A DNA stretch of 64,000 bases from assembly GCF_036327775.1 (NCBI RefSeq), contig NZ_CP109598.1, forward strand, positions 1,178,001 to 1,242,000, given 5' to 3'. The translations under genes were made by a program, and so were the position numbers. This stretch comes from Streptomyces sp. NBC_01498 (GTDB lineage Bacteria; Actinomycetota; Actinomycetes; Streptomycetales; Streptomycetaceae). Of this stretch, positions 15,871-25,177 are shown in pieces; the stretch's first letter is position 1, and each line of letters begins with the position of its first letter. The notes under the pieces are model-generated. The model had not been told where the DNA came from. It did no database searches and was given only the letters and a program-made list of their open reading frames with translations.

Positions 15871-18800
15871 TACATCCCCCCTCCAGCATCCAGGACCTGC
15901 ACAAGTTCACCGTTCGCCCGCCTGACCTCGGTCCGGGCAATGTGCGACAACTCCTCGGCGCCGACGAACACCTTCACCGACAGGTCGCCCACCCCCGGAT
16001 CGAACGCCTTCGAGGTGAGTGCCGCAGCCTGCTGCGACGTGAACACAGGTTCGGGCCGGCCGGTGCCGTTGAAGACCGTGGACAGCCCGGTGGGCAGGTA
16101 GCCGCCCTCGTCGTACTTGCCGGGCATGAAGCCGTACCGGTGGGTCCACATCCGGTCCTTGGCGCCGCGCGCCCTCTTGCCGATGACGACGCCGTCGCCG
16201 CCGCGCGACTCGACGTTCGTGCCGCCCAAGGTTCCCGCCGTGTGGCCGACGCCCGCGTTGGTGATGCCGATCGTGAACGGCGACTTGCCGTTCAACGCCC
16301 ATCCGGGAGGCGCCGTCTTCCCGGAGAACGCCCCGGTGGCCCACCTGCGGTGGGGCTTCTGGCCCCGGATCTTCGACTCGATGGCGCTGACCAGCCCGGA
16401 GCAGTCCCACGACGGGTTGCCGTTGCCGCCCCATTGGTACGGGAGCCCGTTCTGGGTCTTGGCCCACTTGAGGGCGGACTGAATCTTGGGACCGCCGACA
16501 CCTGCCGCGCCCTTGTCGTCGGCCTTTTCGGAGTACCCGAACAGGGCGTCCAGGATCTTGTCGGGGACCTTTCGGATCATCTTCCCGAAGCCGGTGTCGG
16601 CGCCCGGGAAGTTCTTCAGCAGCGGGTTGACGACGTTCTTCACACCCGCCCGTGCCGACGCCTCCAGGCTGTCCTTCAGCCAGGAAGCCCCGTCCTTGAT
16701 CTTGTCCCAGGCGGCGGATCCGACGCCCTTGAGGCCCTTTCCGACCCAGCCGAAGATGCCGCCGTCGGCGAACTTCTGATGGGTCGGGTTGCCTCCCAGC
16801 TCGGGGGCCAGGGCCTTCTTGATGCCGACCGACCCGCGAGAGGAGGCGATCTTGTTCATGGTGGCGATGAAGCCGGGGCCCACCGCGCGGGTGAACTCCG
16901 GGCGCATGATGGCCTCGCCGCCGGACAGGTCGAGCTGGCCGCCTGTCGGCGAGACGAAGCGGTGGACGTCCTTGCCGGGCGTGTAGCCGGGCATGATGCC
17001 GCCCTTGGCGAAGGTGAACTTGGGCAGTGACGGGGCGCCGAAGGCGCTTGCCACCTTGTTCCAAACCCCGCGGATGCCCTTGTTGTAGACGGTGTCGACG
17101 ATGAATTGGACGGGTGTCCGCGCGATCCCCTTGACCTTGTCCCAGGCCAGCTTGATGGCGTCACGGGCCGAGCCGAAGGCCTTGCCGACCAGACCAACGG
17201 CGGTCTTCAGTTTGTCGAACACGGGCTTGATGCCGTTGTTCCACACCCCGGAGATGACACTCTTGATCCCGTTGAACGCCGGTTTGATCGCCGAGTTCCA
17301 CAGGATCTTCGCGCCGTCACCGACAAGACGCAGGCCGGACTTCATCGCGTCGAACACTGGCTTGAGGATGGTGTTCCACAGCCACTTCCCGAGCCAGGCG
17401 ATCCCGTTGAACGCGGGCTTGAGGACGTTCTTCCAGACTGCGGTCGCGGCGGAGCCGACCGCCCGGACGCCGATCATGATCCCGTTGAATGCGGGCTTGA
17501 TCGCGTTGTTCCAGAGCCACATGGCCAGCCACGCAATGCCCTCGAACGTGGGCTTCAGAACGAGCTGCCACAGCCACGTGAACAGGGCGCCCATGATCTT
17601 CAGGGCGAGCATCACCGGGAGAATGAAGATGGTGACGATGGCCGTGGCGAGGATGCGGGCGGCCGTGCCGATGAAGCCGAACACGGGGCTCAGGACGGTT
17701 GTCCACAGCCAGGACGCCGCAGCCCCCACCGCCCGGAAGGCCGTAACGAACGCGTTGAAGATCGGCTTCAGTACCGAGTTCCACACGAACAGGGCCGCGA
17801 CCTTGATGCCGTTCCAGACGGCCATCACGACATCGCGGAACCAGCCGAAGTTCTTCCACGCGTAGATCACGGCGGCGACGAGTGCCACGATCCCGATGAT
17901 GATCAGAGTGATCGGGTTGGCCGACATCGCCAAGTTGAGGGCGATCACGGCAAGCGCCCACAGCTTCGTGACGATCCACACCGAGTACAGCAACTGGATC
18001 AGCCACGGCAGATCACGGGCAATGTCACCAATTGCCGAAGCGGCCGCCCCCAAAGCCTGAAGAACGGGTCCCGACAGCGGTGAAGCCGCACGCGAAATCT
18101 CGTAGACCGCGTTCACGATGTCGCGGAGCGCACCCGACAGCACCGGGCCCATGCGGGCCGAGTAGTCGAGGAACTTCTCGAACTGCGGAGACCCCTTGAG
18201 GCCCGTACCCCAGTCGGCAAACCTCCCCGTCAAGGTCTGCATGCGGTTCGAGATGGAGTCCATGTGCGGCAAGAAGGCGTCGACGATGCCGCCCATGCCC
18301 CTGAAGATCCGGCCGAACGAAGCGCCCACGCCGACGATCGCCGGCTCAACCGCGCCGGCCAACTCGTCCCGAAACTGTTTCCACCACGGCGACTTGAACC
18401 CCTGCGAGACCTGGTCCTGCAAGGTCTCGATGCCGCGGGCCGCTGCCAGCACGAACGGCGTCAAGCCCGGCAGGCTGTTCTTCAGCCCCTCCAGGGCCCG
18501 CGTGAAGATGGGCATCGCCGCAGGCTGGAGCGACTTCGACCACGCCCCGAACGCCGACCGGAGCGACACGAACGCATTGAACGTCTCCCGCGCCGACGGA
18601 GTGAGCTTCGCCAGCGCGGCCTGATACTTGGCCTGCGCCACGGCAGCCTGATCCACACCCCCGGCCGCCGAAAGCGACGCGGAGGCGATCTGACGCTGGG
18701 CACCGGCCACGGCGTCCGCTGCGGCCTGCTGGGCGTTCGCGACGTTCGCCGTCGCCTCGCCCACCCGCTCCTGCGCCTGGGCAACCTGGCGGGCCGTCTC

Positions 18801-20666
18801 GATCTGCGTGCGGGCCGCCTCCGCCTGTGCGTCACGCACCCCTCGCGCGCTGTCCGCGACCTGCGTCTGAGCCTGAACCAGGCGGTCTTGCGCGGAGCGG
18901 ACTGTGTCCGACCCTTCGACACCGGCCTTGTTGGCGTCCGCCGTCTCCGCCTTGAGGCGCTTCGTCTCGGTCGTCTGTTCCTTGAGGCGCTGCACCGCCT
19001 GGTCGTAAGCCAGCTGGGCACGGGCCAGGTCGATGCCGGAAGTGTCCTCGGAGCGGGCCCGGTTGAGTGCGGCCTGCGCCTCCCGGACGCCGAGCACGGC
19101 GTCACGCTGCGACAACTGGGCACCGGCGAGGCGCGTGTTGAGGTCCTCAAGCTCCATTGCGGCGTCGCGGCGGGCTTGAGTGAGGTCCTTCTGAGCGCGC
19201 TTGGCGTCCTGCTGGGAGCGCGCCAGGGCGCGCTCGGCATCTTCGATCGCCCGTGCGGCCTGCGCGTTGCGCTGAGCCGCCTGCACAATCGCACCAGCCG
19301 CAGCCAGCTTCGCCTGCCGGACCTGCTGCTGGGCCTGCGCGATCTGCCGGGCCCCGTTGCGTTCCGCCGTCGCCAGAGCAGCCTGCGCGCCAGCCATTTG
19401 CAGCGCCCTCGACGCGCCCTGGGAGTTGGCCTGCTCGCCTTGAGTGGTGGCGGCGGTGGCGGCGTCCTGGGCAGCCTTCTGGGCCTGCAGAGCGCCGGCT
19501 ATGCCGACGAACGCGGGGATCGCGACGGCAGCCAGGGCCCCGATGCCGGCGCCGGCTGCGACACCCGCTGCGGCGATCGAGCCGATGCCCGCAGCCAGAA
19601 TCGGGATCGCGGGGATGACCGCGAGACCGGCGAAGGCAGCGGTCAGGTGCAGGATCGCCCCGAGTGCCCCTGACGTGTCGACGTTGACCCGAGCCATCTG
19701 ACCGTCCAGACGACTAACGAGCCCCTGCACCACAGCCAGTTGGGCGGCGGCTGCGCCTGCGTCGACGCGCACGGCCACGTCGGCATCCGACGCGGAGAGC
19801 CGCTCCAAGCGGACTGTCAGCTCGTTGATGCGGGCCAGGGCGGTGGCGGCATCAACATCGATGCCGATGCGCTGGTCCTTGAACGCGGTCAACTGGGAGC
19901 GCAGTTGCGCGATCTCCACCTGGGCCGGAGTGGTGTCCGCGCCGATGTTGATGTTCGGCAGCGACGCTTCGGCCTGCTCCACGGCGGCCCGCAGGCGCTG
20001 CCCCAGGGTGCCGTCCGTTTCCAGGCGAATGTGGCCGGGGTTGGCGGAGATCCGGTCGATCTCCTCGCGGACCGCCGCCAGTTCCGTGCGCGCCCTGGCC
20101 GTGTCGGCCCGCACCGTCACATTCGGGTGAGCAGCTCCGAGACGGCGGAGCTGCTCCTCAATGTCGGTGAGCTCAGCGCGGGCGGCTTCCGCGTCGATGT
20201 CGACACCGATCCGCTTTCCTGCCAGGGTCTCCATTCGCACCCGGAGGGCCTGCAGATCCGAGTCCGCCTCGGAGGTGTCCGCACCGACCGTGATGTCGGG
20301 CAGGGTGCGGAACGCGGCCTCGATTCGTGCACGGGCGGCCCGCGCGAACGCGCCGCCGACGTCGGCCCCTTGCCGGGTTGCGGCTGGGCGGGCTGCGGCT
20401 CCGCCCTGCGTGATGCCGCTCCTCAGGGCGCCCCGGATCTCCGCAGTGATACGGGCAGCGATCTGCGAGCCGATCTGCTGGCCGATGCGCAGGCCCACGT
20501 CACCGACTTGGCGTTGCATCGCCGGTCCGAACGACCTGCCAGCGGCGCTGCCCGCGTCCTCACCTGCTCGTGTGGCGGCAGGAACCAGGGCACTGCGGAG
20601 CTGCTGGTAGATGCCTCTCGTGTTCGGGATGACGTCGACTTCGACGGACCCGACGGTGATTGCCAC
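15870..20666 (-). CDS. Tail tape measure protein with C-terminal NlpC/CHAP-like domain (1598 aa)
   Basis: This is the longest gene in the window. An N-terminal part with repeated VGADT/VRADT motifs precedes an alanine-rich coiled coil (about 400-720), two hydrophobic segments (LAVIPAIPILAAGIGSIAAA and ANPITLIIIGIVALVAAVIY) and a set of W-N-x-I-K-P-A-F-N-G-I repeats. Near the end YQWGGNGNPSWDCSGLVSAI supplies a cysteine, and VGHTAGTLGGTNVESRGG a histidine, as in NlpC/P60-type peptidoglycan hydrolases. It sets tail length, and its hydrolase may open the wall during DNA entry. The start ATG MAITVGSVEVDVIPNTRGIY is clean. Confidence 0.9.
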   Translation of the reverse strand: MAITVGSVEVDVIPNTRGIYQQLRSALVPAATRAGEDAGSAAGRSFGPAMQRQVGDVGLRIGQQIGSQIAARITAEIRGALRSGITQGGAAARPAATRQGADVGGAFARAARARIEAAFRTLPDITVGADTSEADSDLQALRVRMETLAGKRIGVDIDAEAARAELTDIEEQLRRLGAAHPNVTVRADTARARTELAAVREEIDRISANPGHIRLETDGTLGQRLRAAVEQAEASLPNINIGADTTPAQVEIAQLRSQLTAFKDQRIGIDVDAATALARINELTVRLERLSASDADVAVRVDAGAAAAQLAVVQGLVSRLDGQMARVNVDTSGALGAILHLTAAFAGLAVIPAIPILAAGIGSIAAAGVAAGAGIGALAAVAIPAFVGIAGALQAQKAAQDAATAATTQGEQANSQGASRALQMAGAQAALATAERNGARQIAQAQQQVRQAKLAAAGAIVQAAQRNAQAARAIEDAERALARSQQDAKRAQKDLTQARRDAAMELEDLNTRLAGAQLSQRDAVLGVREAQAALNRARSEDTSGIDLARAQLAYDQAVQRLKEQTTETKRLKAETADANKAGVEGSDTVRSAQDRLVQAQTQVADSARGVRDAQAEAARTQIETARQVAQAQERVGEATANVANAQQAAADAVAGAQRQIASASLSAAGGVDQAAVAQAKYQAALAKLTPSARETFNAFVSLRSAFGAWSKSLQPAAMPIFTRALEGLKNSLPGLTPFVLAAARGIETLQDQVSQGFKSPWWKQFRDELAGAVEPAIVGVGASFGRIFRGMGGIVDAFLPHMDSISNRMQTLTGRFADWGTGLKGSPQFEKFLDYSARMGPVLSGALRDIVNAVYEISRAASPLSGPVLQALGAAASAIGDIARDLPWLIQLLYSVWIVTKLWALAVIALNLAMSANPITLIIIGIVALVAAVIYAWKNFGWFRDVVMAVWNGIKVAALFVWNSVLKPIFNAFVTAFRAVGAAASWLWTTVLSPVFGFIGTAARILATAIVTIFILPVMLALKIMGALFTWLWQLVLKPTFEGIAWLAMWLWNNAIKPAFNGIMIGVRAVGSAATAVWKNVLKPAFNGIAWLGKWLWNTILKPVFDAMKSGLRLVGDGAKILWNSAIKPAFNGIKSVISGVWNNGIKPVFDKLKTAVGLVGKAFGSARDAIKLAWDKVKGIARTPVQFIVDTVYNKGIRGVWNKVASAFGAPSLPKFTFAKGGIMPGYTPGKDVHRFVSPTGGQLDLSGGEAIMRPEFTRAVGPGFIATMNKIASSRGSVGIKKALAPELGGNPTHQKFADGGIFGWVGKGLKGVGSAAWDKIKDGASWLKDSLEASARAGVKNVVNPLLKNFPGADTGFGKMIRKVPDKILDALFGYSEKADDKGAAGVGGPKIQSALKWAKTQNGLPYQWGGNGNPSWDCSGLVSAIESKIRGQKPHRRWATGAFSGKTAPPGWALNGKSPFTIGITNAGVGHTAGTLGGTNVESRGGDGVVIGKRARGAKDRMWTHRYGFMPGKYDEGGYLPTGLSTVFNGTGRPEPVFTSQQAAALTSKAFDPGVGDLSVKVFVGAEELSHIARTEVRRANGELVQVLDAGGGM

Positions 20667-20687
20667 GGGAGTCTCCTCCCGTGCGCG

Positions 20688-21541
20688 TCAGGCCGCGCCG
20701 TCGCCGTTGATCATGTTGAACAGGAAGTTGGCATGCGCCTCGGTCAGCGCCTCGCGCGGCTTCGCCCCGCCGACGCCCGGCCGCCGCATCGGCTGGGGAC
20801 GCTTGGGCTTCTTGCCCTTGCCGTCACCACTGGCGATCACGGTGATGTACTGAAGGTCTCTGAGCGCGTCGACGGCCGTGGCCATCAGTTGCTCAAGCTG
20901 AGACCAGCGGCCCTTCTCGGGTTCGCCCTTCTGGGACTGCTCCTCGTACTCCTCCGGCGACATGGCATTCCGCAGTGCGGTCATCGTCGCCGACTCCGAA
21001 GGCAGCCGCTCGATCAGCACCCGCAGCCGCCGCGAGGTCATCTCCCCGCGATAGAAGGCGTCAAGCTGGTCGGAGTCGCGCGGGTAGTAGAAGGCCAAGT
21101 CGCCCTCTACCGCCTCCGAGTGCGTCGCGACGACGTGGCGGGTCCACGAGATTTCCCCAGGCTCTCACCACCGCGTCGGGCGGCCTCCGCCACGAACGCT
21201 TCGAACTCGTCGTTCGTCGGGTCGATCTCGAAGTACAGGTCGAGGTCGTCCGGGTGGACAACCTGCTCTGCGAAGAACGTGAACTGCGCGTTGGACAGGG
21301 CCGTCTGCCACGACTGCCTCCACGCCCCTGGCGGAACGATGCGGATCTCCTCGTCGGCGAGCATCGCCGTCACGAAGTGGCCCTCAGCCTCGATCTGCTG
21401 CGCCTCCGCAGCGTCAACCTCGTCCTCATCTTCGTAGTCGACCGATTGTGGTTCGCGCACCGCAGAGGCGAGTTCGCGCGGGGTGCGGACCGGTTGGGTG
21501 GTTGCCTTGCGGGGGGTGGTCTTGCGGCTTGTCCCGGCCAT
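20688..21541 (-). CDS. Tail assembly chaperone G-T fusion made by -1 frameshifting
   Basis: The first frame (21541-21107) and a second frame open from 21164 to 20688 overlap. At a GGGGAAA heptamer (21158-21152) a -1 slip would fuse residue 130 of the first product to ISWTRHVVATHSEAVEGD, LAFYYPRDSDQLDAFYRGEM and so on, giving about 284 residues. The second frame has no good start of its own (only TTG) but continues the family sequence upstream to the slip site. This is the conserved G/GT arrangement between major tail and tape measure genes. Confidence 0.75.
21107..21541 (-). CDS. Tail assembly chaperone G (unshifted product, 144 aa)
   Basis: ATG at 21541 (MAGTSRKTTPRKATTQPVRT) precedes an acidic protein with FTFFAEQVVHPDDLDLYFEI. 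The unshifted product ends 15 residues after the slippery site in an arginine-rich tail. It binds the tape measure during tail assembly and is not part of the virion in lambda-like systems. The ratio of G to GT is set by frameshifting. Confidence 0.7.
   Translation of the reverse strand: MAGTSRKTTPRKATTQPVRTPRELASAVREPQSVDYEDEDEVDAAEAQQIEAEGHFVTAMLADEEIRIVPPGAWRQSWQTALSNAQFTFFAEQVVHPDDLDLYFEIDPTNDEFEAFVAEAARRGGESLGKSRGPATSSRRTRRR
21152..21158 (-). other. -1 ribosomal slippery site GGGGAAA
   Basis: On the minus strand the codons read CTG GGG AAA TCT. A -1 shift over GGGGAAA lets translation continue in the chaperone T frame. The same heptamer class is used by many actinophage G/GT pairs. Confidence 0.65.
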
Positions 21542-21632
21542 CGGCGCGGGCCTCCTCAATCACGGCGCGGGCAAGGGGGTTGAAGGATGGGCGGGCCAGG
21601 CCCGCGCCACGGATGCGGCCCGCCCATCCAGC

Positions 21633-22220
21633 TCAGGACAGCGGGTCAGCAGGTGTGACCGGCAGCTTGTCGCAGTGGTAGACGGTGTTCCCCACCTCGT
21701 CCGGGTACGTGGTGATCGTCCACTCGAAACCGGAGATCTCGTCCTGCTTGTACGTGACGTCACTTCGTTCCGAAATCTCGCCCTGGGGGACGTAGAAGCC
21801 GCGCATGTTGTCGCCGTCGATGACGAGGAACCAGAACGCGCGGCGGTCTGGGACCGGGGACGCAGTCTCGGCGAACTTGGTGAGACCTTCGCCGTCCGGC
21901 TCCAGGTCCGCCTCGTCCAGCCGGTAGTGCAGCGACATGACCGCCAGGCGCGACGTCTCCCACATCGTGGCGGAGAACGTGCGGACCGACCGGGTGATCT
22001 GCGTGCGGAACGGCGAGGTCAGGCCCCACGGGGTGAACGCCTGCGACTCCTCGTCCCAGCCGTTGACCAGGCCGTCGTCCGAGATGGCGCCAAGCGCCGC
22101 CCACGGATCGGTGGGGTGCGTCAGCGGCGAGTCCAGGGCTGGCGTCCCGACAGGGGCCACCCAGGCCCCGCCGTTCGCTCCGACCATCGTGAGATCGGCA
22201 GCGCGGGTGATGTTGACCAT
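21633..22220 (-). CDS. Major tail protein (195 aa)
   Basis: The ATG at 22220 is chosen because GGAG lies six bases upstream. The product contains VNITRAADLTMVGANGGAWV, HYRLDEADLEPDGEGLTKFA and FYVPQGEISERSDVTYKQDE, the pattern of siphovirus tail-tube proteins (single-domain beta sandwich). Its place between the connector genes and the G/GT chaperones supports this. Confidence 0.8.
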   Translation of the reverse strand: MVNITRAADLTMVGANGGAWVAPVGTPALDSPLTHPTDPWAALGAISDDGLVNGWDEESQAFTPWGLTSPFRTQITRSVRTFSATMWETSRLAVMSLHYRLDEADLEPDGEGLTKFAETASPVPDRRAFWFLVIDGDNMRGFYVPQGEISERSDVTYKQDEISGFEWTITTYPDEVGNTVYHCDKLPVTPADPLS

Positions 22221-22286
22221 GATTTCTCCAGACATGGAAGTGCCCGCGCACGGGCGGGAAAAGGGGCGCGGCGCGGGCCCGACCGG

Positions 22287-22691
22287 TCAGGAAACCGGGT
22301 GAGAGGCGATCTCGTAGGTGGCTCCGACGCGGCGGAGCCCCGTGTTCTCGTAGGGGCGAACGGCAGGTGGCGGGGAGGATCGGATCCGCCCATACACGGC
22401 GCGGCTCGTCTTCGATCCCCGCAGCTCCGTAAGGAGCCAGCCGCGGACCGACTTCGCGAGGCCGATGGCCTCGCTGCGGGTCGCTGCGTAAACGTCGATG
22501 TCGACCATTGCCCAGTCCACCCGGAAGCCGTCGTCGCCACCGCCGGGGATGCGCTGCACCTGGATGGTCGGCAGCTCGGCGAGGAGGTTGTTGTCGACCT
22601 CGTCGCGAACCACGATCGAGGGGCCGGTCTTCGCTTGAATCCACTCGATCAGGTCGAGTTCGATGTCCACGGATCCGACATCGGCCGCCAT
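22287..22691 (-). CDS. Tail terminator/completion protein (134 aa)
   Basis: ATG overlaps the preceding stop (TGATG). The product has SVDIELDLIEWIQAKTGPSI, ELPTIQVQRIPGGGDDGFRV and VDIDVYAATRSEAIGLAKSV: the alpha/beta fold of lambda gpU-type tail terminators. Position directly before the major tail gene is typical. Confidence 0.65.
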   Translation of the reverse strand: MAADVGSVDIELDLIEWIQAKTGPSIVVRDEVDNNLLAELPTIQVQRIPGGGDDGFRVDWAMVDIDVYAATRSEAIGLAKSVRGWLLTELRGSKTSRAVYGRIRSSPPPAVRPYENTGLRRVGATYEIASHPVS

Positions 22692-23020
22692 CAGCCACCG
22701 CCCGCTTGGGCGGCCCGCAGCAGGATGTGGTGGGCCTGCGTCTTCTCCGTGCCCCACTCCACATGCGCGGCATGCGGGGCGGTGTTCGTGACTGTGGCGG
22801 TCGCCCGGTCCTTACGGCGACCACCACGGGCCGTCGTTGTGACCTTGAAGGATGCCTTGTACAGGCCGGGGTGCGGGTCCGGTGGACTTCCCACGGGGGC
22901 GATCAGAACAGCTAGGTCTTCGATCTTCTCCGCTCGGTTCAGCATGTCCGCCTGGATCATGCGGGACCGAAGGAGCTGCCCGACACCCTTCTTGGACATC
23001 TTGAACTTCGCGGGCATCAT
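22691..23020 (-). CDS. HK97 gp10-like head-tail joining protein (109 aa)
   Basis: Two ATGs lie at the start; the first (23020) is kept. The sequence RAEKIEDLAVLIAPVGSPPD, GLYKASFKVTTTARGGRRKD and HAAHVEWGTEKTQAHHILLR matches the HK97 gp10/minor-capsid-like fold that joins head and tail. The neighbours in both directions are connector genes. Confidence 0.7.
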   Translation of the reverse strand: MMPAKFKMSKKGVGQLLRSRMIQADMLNRAEKIEDLAVLIAPVGSPPDPHPGLYKASFKVTTTARGGRRKDRATATVTNTAPHAAHVEWGTEKTQAHHILLRAAQAGGG

Positions 23021-23047
23021 GACCACCTCTACTCAACTGGGGGCGGC

Positions 23048-23368
23048 ATGGACGTCAAAGGCGTCATGGGGAACATCAGCTTCGACGGTGAATGGATCAC
23101 CATCAGAAAGAAGGAAGTCGGCCAGCAGGCCCGCGAATACCGCATCCGGGCCGCCGACGTCACCGGCACCCGGTTCAAGCCTGCCAGCTGGGCCTTCCAC
23201 GGGTACTTGCAGTTCGTCCTCCCCGGCAGCGCACCCGCGCCAGAGTCAAAAGGGCTCCTCGACGGCGGCCGGCCCTCGTACTCCGACCCGCACTCCCTGT
23301 CCATCCGCCGCAGCGCCAACGACGCGGCGGCGAAACTCGTGGCCGCCGTCGAACAGACCCGCGGCTAG
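23048..23368 (+). CDS. DUF4429-type PH-like protein, forward-strand moron
   Basis: The gene reads against all surrounding structural genes. The product MDVKGVMGNISFDGEWITIR, VTGTRFKPASWAFHGYLQFV and HSLSIRRSANDAAAKLVAAV matches the DUF4429 pattern (a PH-like domain frequent in actinobacteria). It begins 27 bp from the divergent gp10-like start and its stop overlaps the opposite stop at 23365 by 4 bp. This is the layout of a moron, an independently expressed cargo gene. Confidence 0.65.
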   Translation: MDVKGVMGNISFDGEWITIRKKEVGQQAREYRIRAADVTGTRFKPASWAFHGYLQFVLPGSAPAPESKGLLDGGRPSYSDPHSLSIRRSANDAAAKLVAAVEQTRG

Positions 23369-23727
23369 CCGGTCACCCGGTCCGCTGCGAACTGCACCGG
23401 GCCATGCAGCCCCGTGAACGGGTTGCGGCCCCAGTCACCGGGAAAGCCGGTGATCTCGCAGATCTCGCCCCGGATGCGCACCTGGTCCGTCGTCAGGAAG
23501 TCGGAGCCGGCAGGGGCGTACACCGTGTAGCCGACGATCACCGTGTCCCTGGCCTGCTGCTGGTCACCGCCCACGGTCGGCGTCTCAGCGCGAGGCGCCA
23601 CCACACACCCAGGGAACGGCTCCTCCAGCAGGGGGCCGGGAATCGGCTGGCCCCGCGGGTCCCTGCCGGGCGAGGGCCCGCGGCGCAGCCGTACCACCGT
23701 CTCCCCATACGGGTACGGGGCGGGCAT
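23365..23727 (-). CDS. Head-tail connector/stopper (120 aa)
   Basis: ATG at 23727 overlaps the previous stop (TGATG). The product PYGETVVRLRRGPSPGRDPR, VIVGYTVYAPAGSDFLTTDQ and VRIRGEICEITGFPGDW resembles the phage head-closure (gp16/FII-like) beta barrel. Position between the adaptor and gp10-like genes supports this. Confidence 0.65.
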   Translation of the reverse strand: MPAPYPYGETVVRLRRGPSPGRDPRGQPIPGPLLEEPFPGCVVAPRAETPTVGGDQQQARDTVIVGYTVYAPAGSDFLTTDQVRIRGEICEITGFPGDWGRNPFTGLHGPVQFAADRVTG

Positions 23728-24131
23728 CAAGTCCACCCCGGCTCGAAGTCGTCGAAGAACTCGCCGTCAAGCGGCCACGTAGGCGACGGATCCGCCGTGT
23801 CCGGTGTCGGGTCCATGGTGAACGCGCCACCGCGGCCAGCCAGCGACTTGAGCGCAGCCTTGTCGGCCTTCGTCAAGTACAGGCCGCCAGAGCCCTGAGG
23901 GCGCTGCACCGACATGGGGCCAATCGTCTCGTAGGACACCTGCTGCGGGTTCACATACGCGCGGCCCGCAACCGACAGCACCACCGCGGTCGCCTCATCC
24001 GGAAGCGGCTTCACCACCGACAGCGCCAGGGCCACGGCCTGCTGGATCAGCAGATCGGCCCGATCACCCTCGATCTCACCCAGCCCCAGGTAGAGGCCGA
24101 GCTGCTCGGCTGTAGGGGCAACGAACGCCAC
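23727..24131 (-). CDS. Head-tail adaptor protein (134 aa)
   Basis: GTG at 24131 follows AGGAGG by seven bases. The helical product VAFVAPTAEQLGLYLGLGEI, DRADLLIQQAVALALSVVKP and VLSVAGRAYVNPQQVSYETI has the four-helix organisation of HK97 gp6/SPP1 gp15 adaptors that sit under the portal. Confidence 0.7.
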   Translation of the reverse strand: MAFVAPTAEQLGLYLGLGEIEGDRADLLIQQAVALALSVVKPLPDEATAVVLSVAGRAYVNPQQVSYETIGPMSVQRPQGSGGLYLTKADKAALKSLAGRGGAFTMDPTPDTADPSPTWPLDGEFFDDFEPGWT

Positions 24132-24142
24132 GGGTAAGCCTC

Positions 24143-25177
24143 CTATCGGGCCACGCCCTCGATCGCAGTGCACCACGCGGCAAGCTCGGCGGCAGGGTTT
24201 AGCTCAGCAGAACGGGCCTTCGCCCGCTTGCTGGCCAGCTGGCACTCAGGGGCGGTGAGGAGCTTCCGGAGAACCGCCTCGTAGCCGTCTAGGTCCTCGC
24301 GGTCCACGAAGACCCCGGCCTCACCAAGAGACTCCGTAAGGCCCGGCGTCGGGTGAGCGACCACGGGAATGCCGCTTGCCAACGCCTCGACACCGACCCG
24401 GCCCCATGATTCGTAGGAGCTGGGCATGAGCAGCACCTTCGTGCGGGCGTACACCTGCTCCCGCATGTCCTGGCCGTCCACATGCTCAACGATCTCCACG
24501 TTCGGCAAGTCCGGGAGGACCTGCACCCCGTAGGCGCCGCGCACCGCAAGGAACTGCTGGTCCGGCATTCGTTTCGCCAAGGCCGCGAGGACCTTACCGC
24601 CCTTCTCCGGGTTGCAGTTGACCAACGTGATGGCCTTACCGGGCTTCGTCGCGTACTCGTCGGCGAACACCGGCGGGCGCACGATCAGCTCGGCTGCGGG
24701 CCTGACCGACTTCGGATACTCGGCAAGGAACAGCTCCGCCTCGCGGGCCATCCACTGGCTGTTGTAGACCGCCAAAGCGGTCCCGCCAGCAGCCGCATCC
24801 CTGAAGCTGGCCCGGTGCGTGTTGTGACACACCACCACCAGCGGCACCCCGTACCCGCGAGCCAAAGAGGCCGTCGGCGGCACGCACTCCAGGTGCGATA
24901 CCAGCACATTGGCCTTGCGGACAGCGGTCGGGAAGTCCAGGCGGGACTCCAGCGGGATGACCTTGATGCCCCGATACTCGTACTCCTTGTGAGCCTTTCC
25001 GTACCGGGACAGCCACACGGACACGTCATGACCGCGCTCCACCAGCGGGCGGAGCATGCTGACGAGCATGTGCTCCGCCCCGGCGTTGTGCTCCGGTGGC
25101 ATGGCGTGAACCCTGGCCACAATCCGGAGAGGCTTGGCCGTCCCGCCCGGCGCGGAAACCGGGACGGCCCTGCTCAT
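24143..25177 (-). CDS. GT4-family glycosyltransferase inside the head module (344 aa)
   Basis: A retaining GT-B enzyme with an N-terminal Rossmann half (LRIVARVHAMPPEHNAGAEH) and a donor-binding half bearing MPSSYESWGRVGVEALASGI and PVVAHPTPGLTESL, the E-x7-E-type motif of GT4 enzymes. It would transfer a sugar from an activated nucleotide donor. It follows the major capsid gene by a 4-bp overlap and precedes the adaptor, so it is made with virion proteins; glycosylation of capsid or tail protein is inferred. Alternatively it modifies phage DNA or the host surface. Confidence 0.85.
   Translation of the reverse strand: MSRAVPVSAPGGTAKPLRIVARVHAMPPEHNAGAEHMLVSMLRPLVERGHDVSVWLSRYGKAHKEYEYRGIKVIPLESRLDFPTAVRKANVLVSHLECVPPTASLARGYGVPLVVVCHNTHRASFRDAAAGGTALAVYNSQWMAREAELFLAEYPKSVRPAAELIVRPPVFADEYATKPGKAITLVNCNPEKGGKVLAALAKRMPDQQFLAVRGAYGVQVLPDLPNVEIVEHVDGQDMREQVYARTKVLLMPSSYESWGRVGVEALASGIPVVAHPTPGLTESLGEAGVFVDREDLDGYEAVLRKLLTAPECQLASKRAKARSAELNPAAELAAWCTAIEGVAR

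Noticed and set aside
15942..20130. Several long forward frames opposite the tape measure gene
   Set aside because: They mirror codon bias of the minus-strand gene. Nothing in them resembles a protein family.
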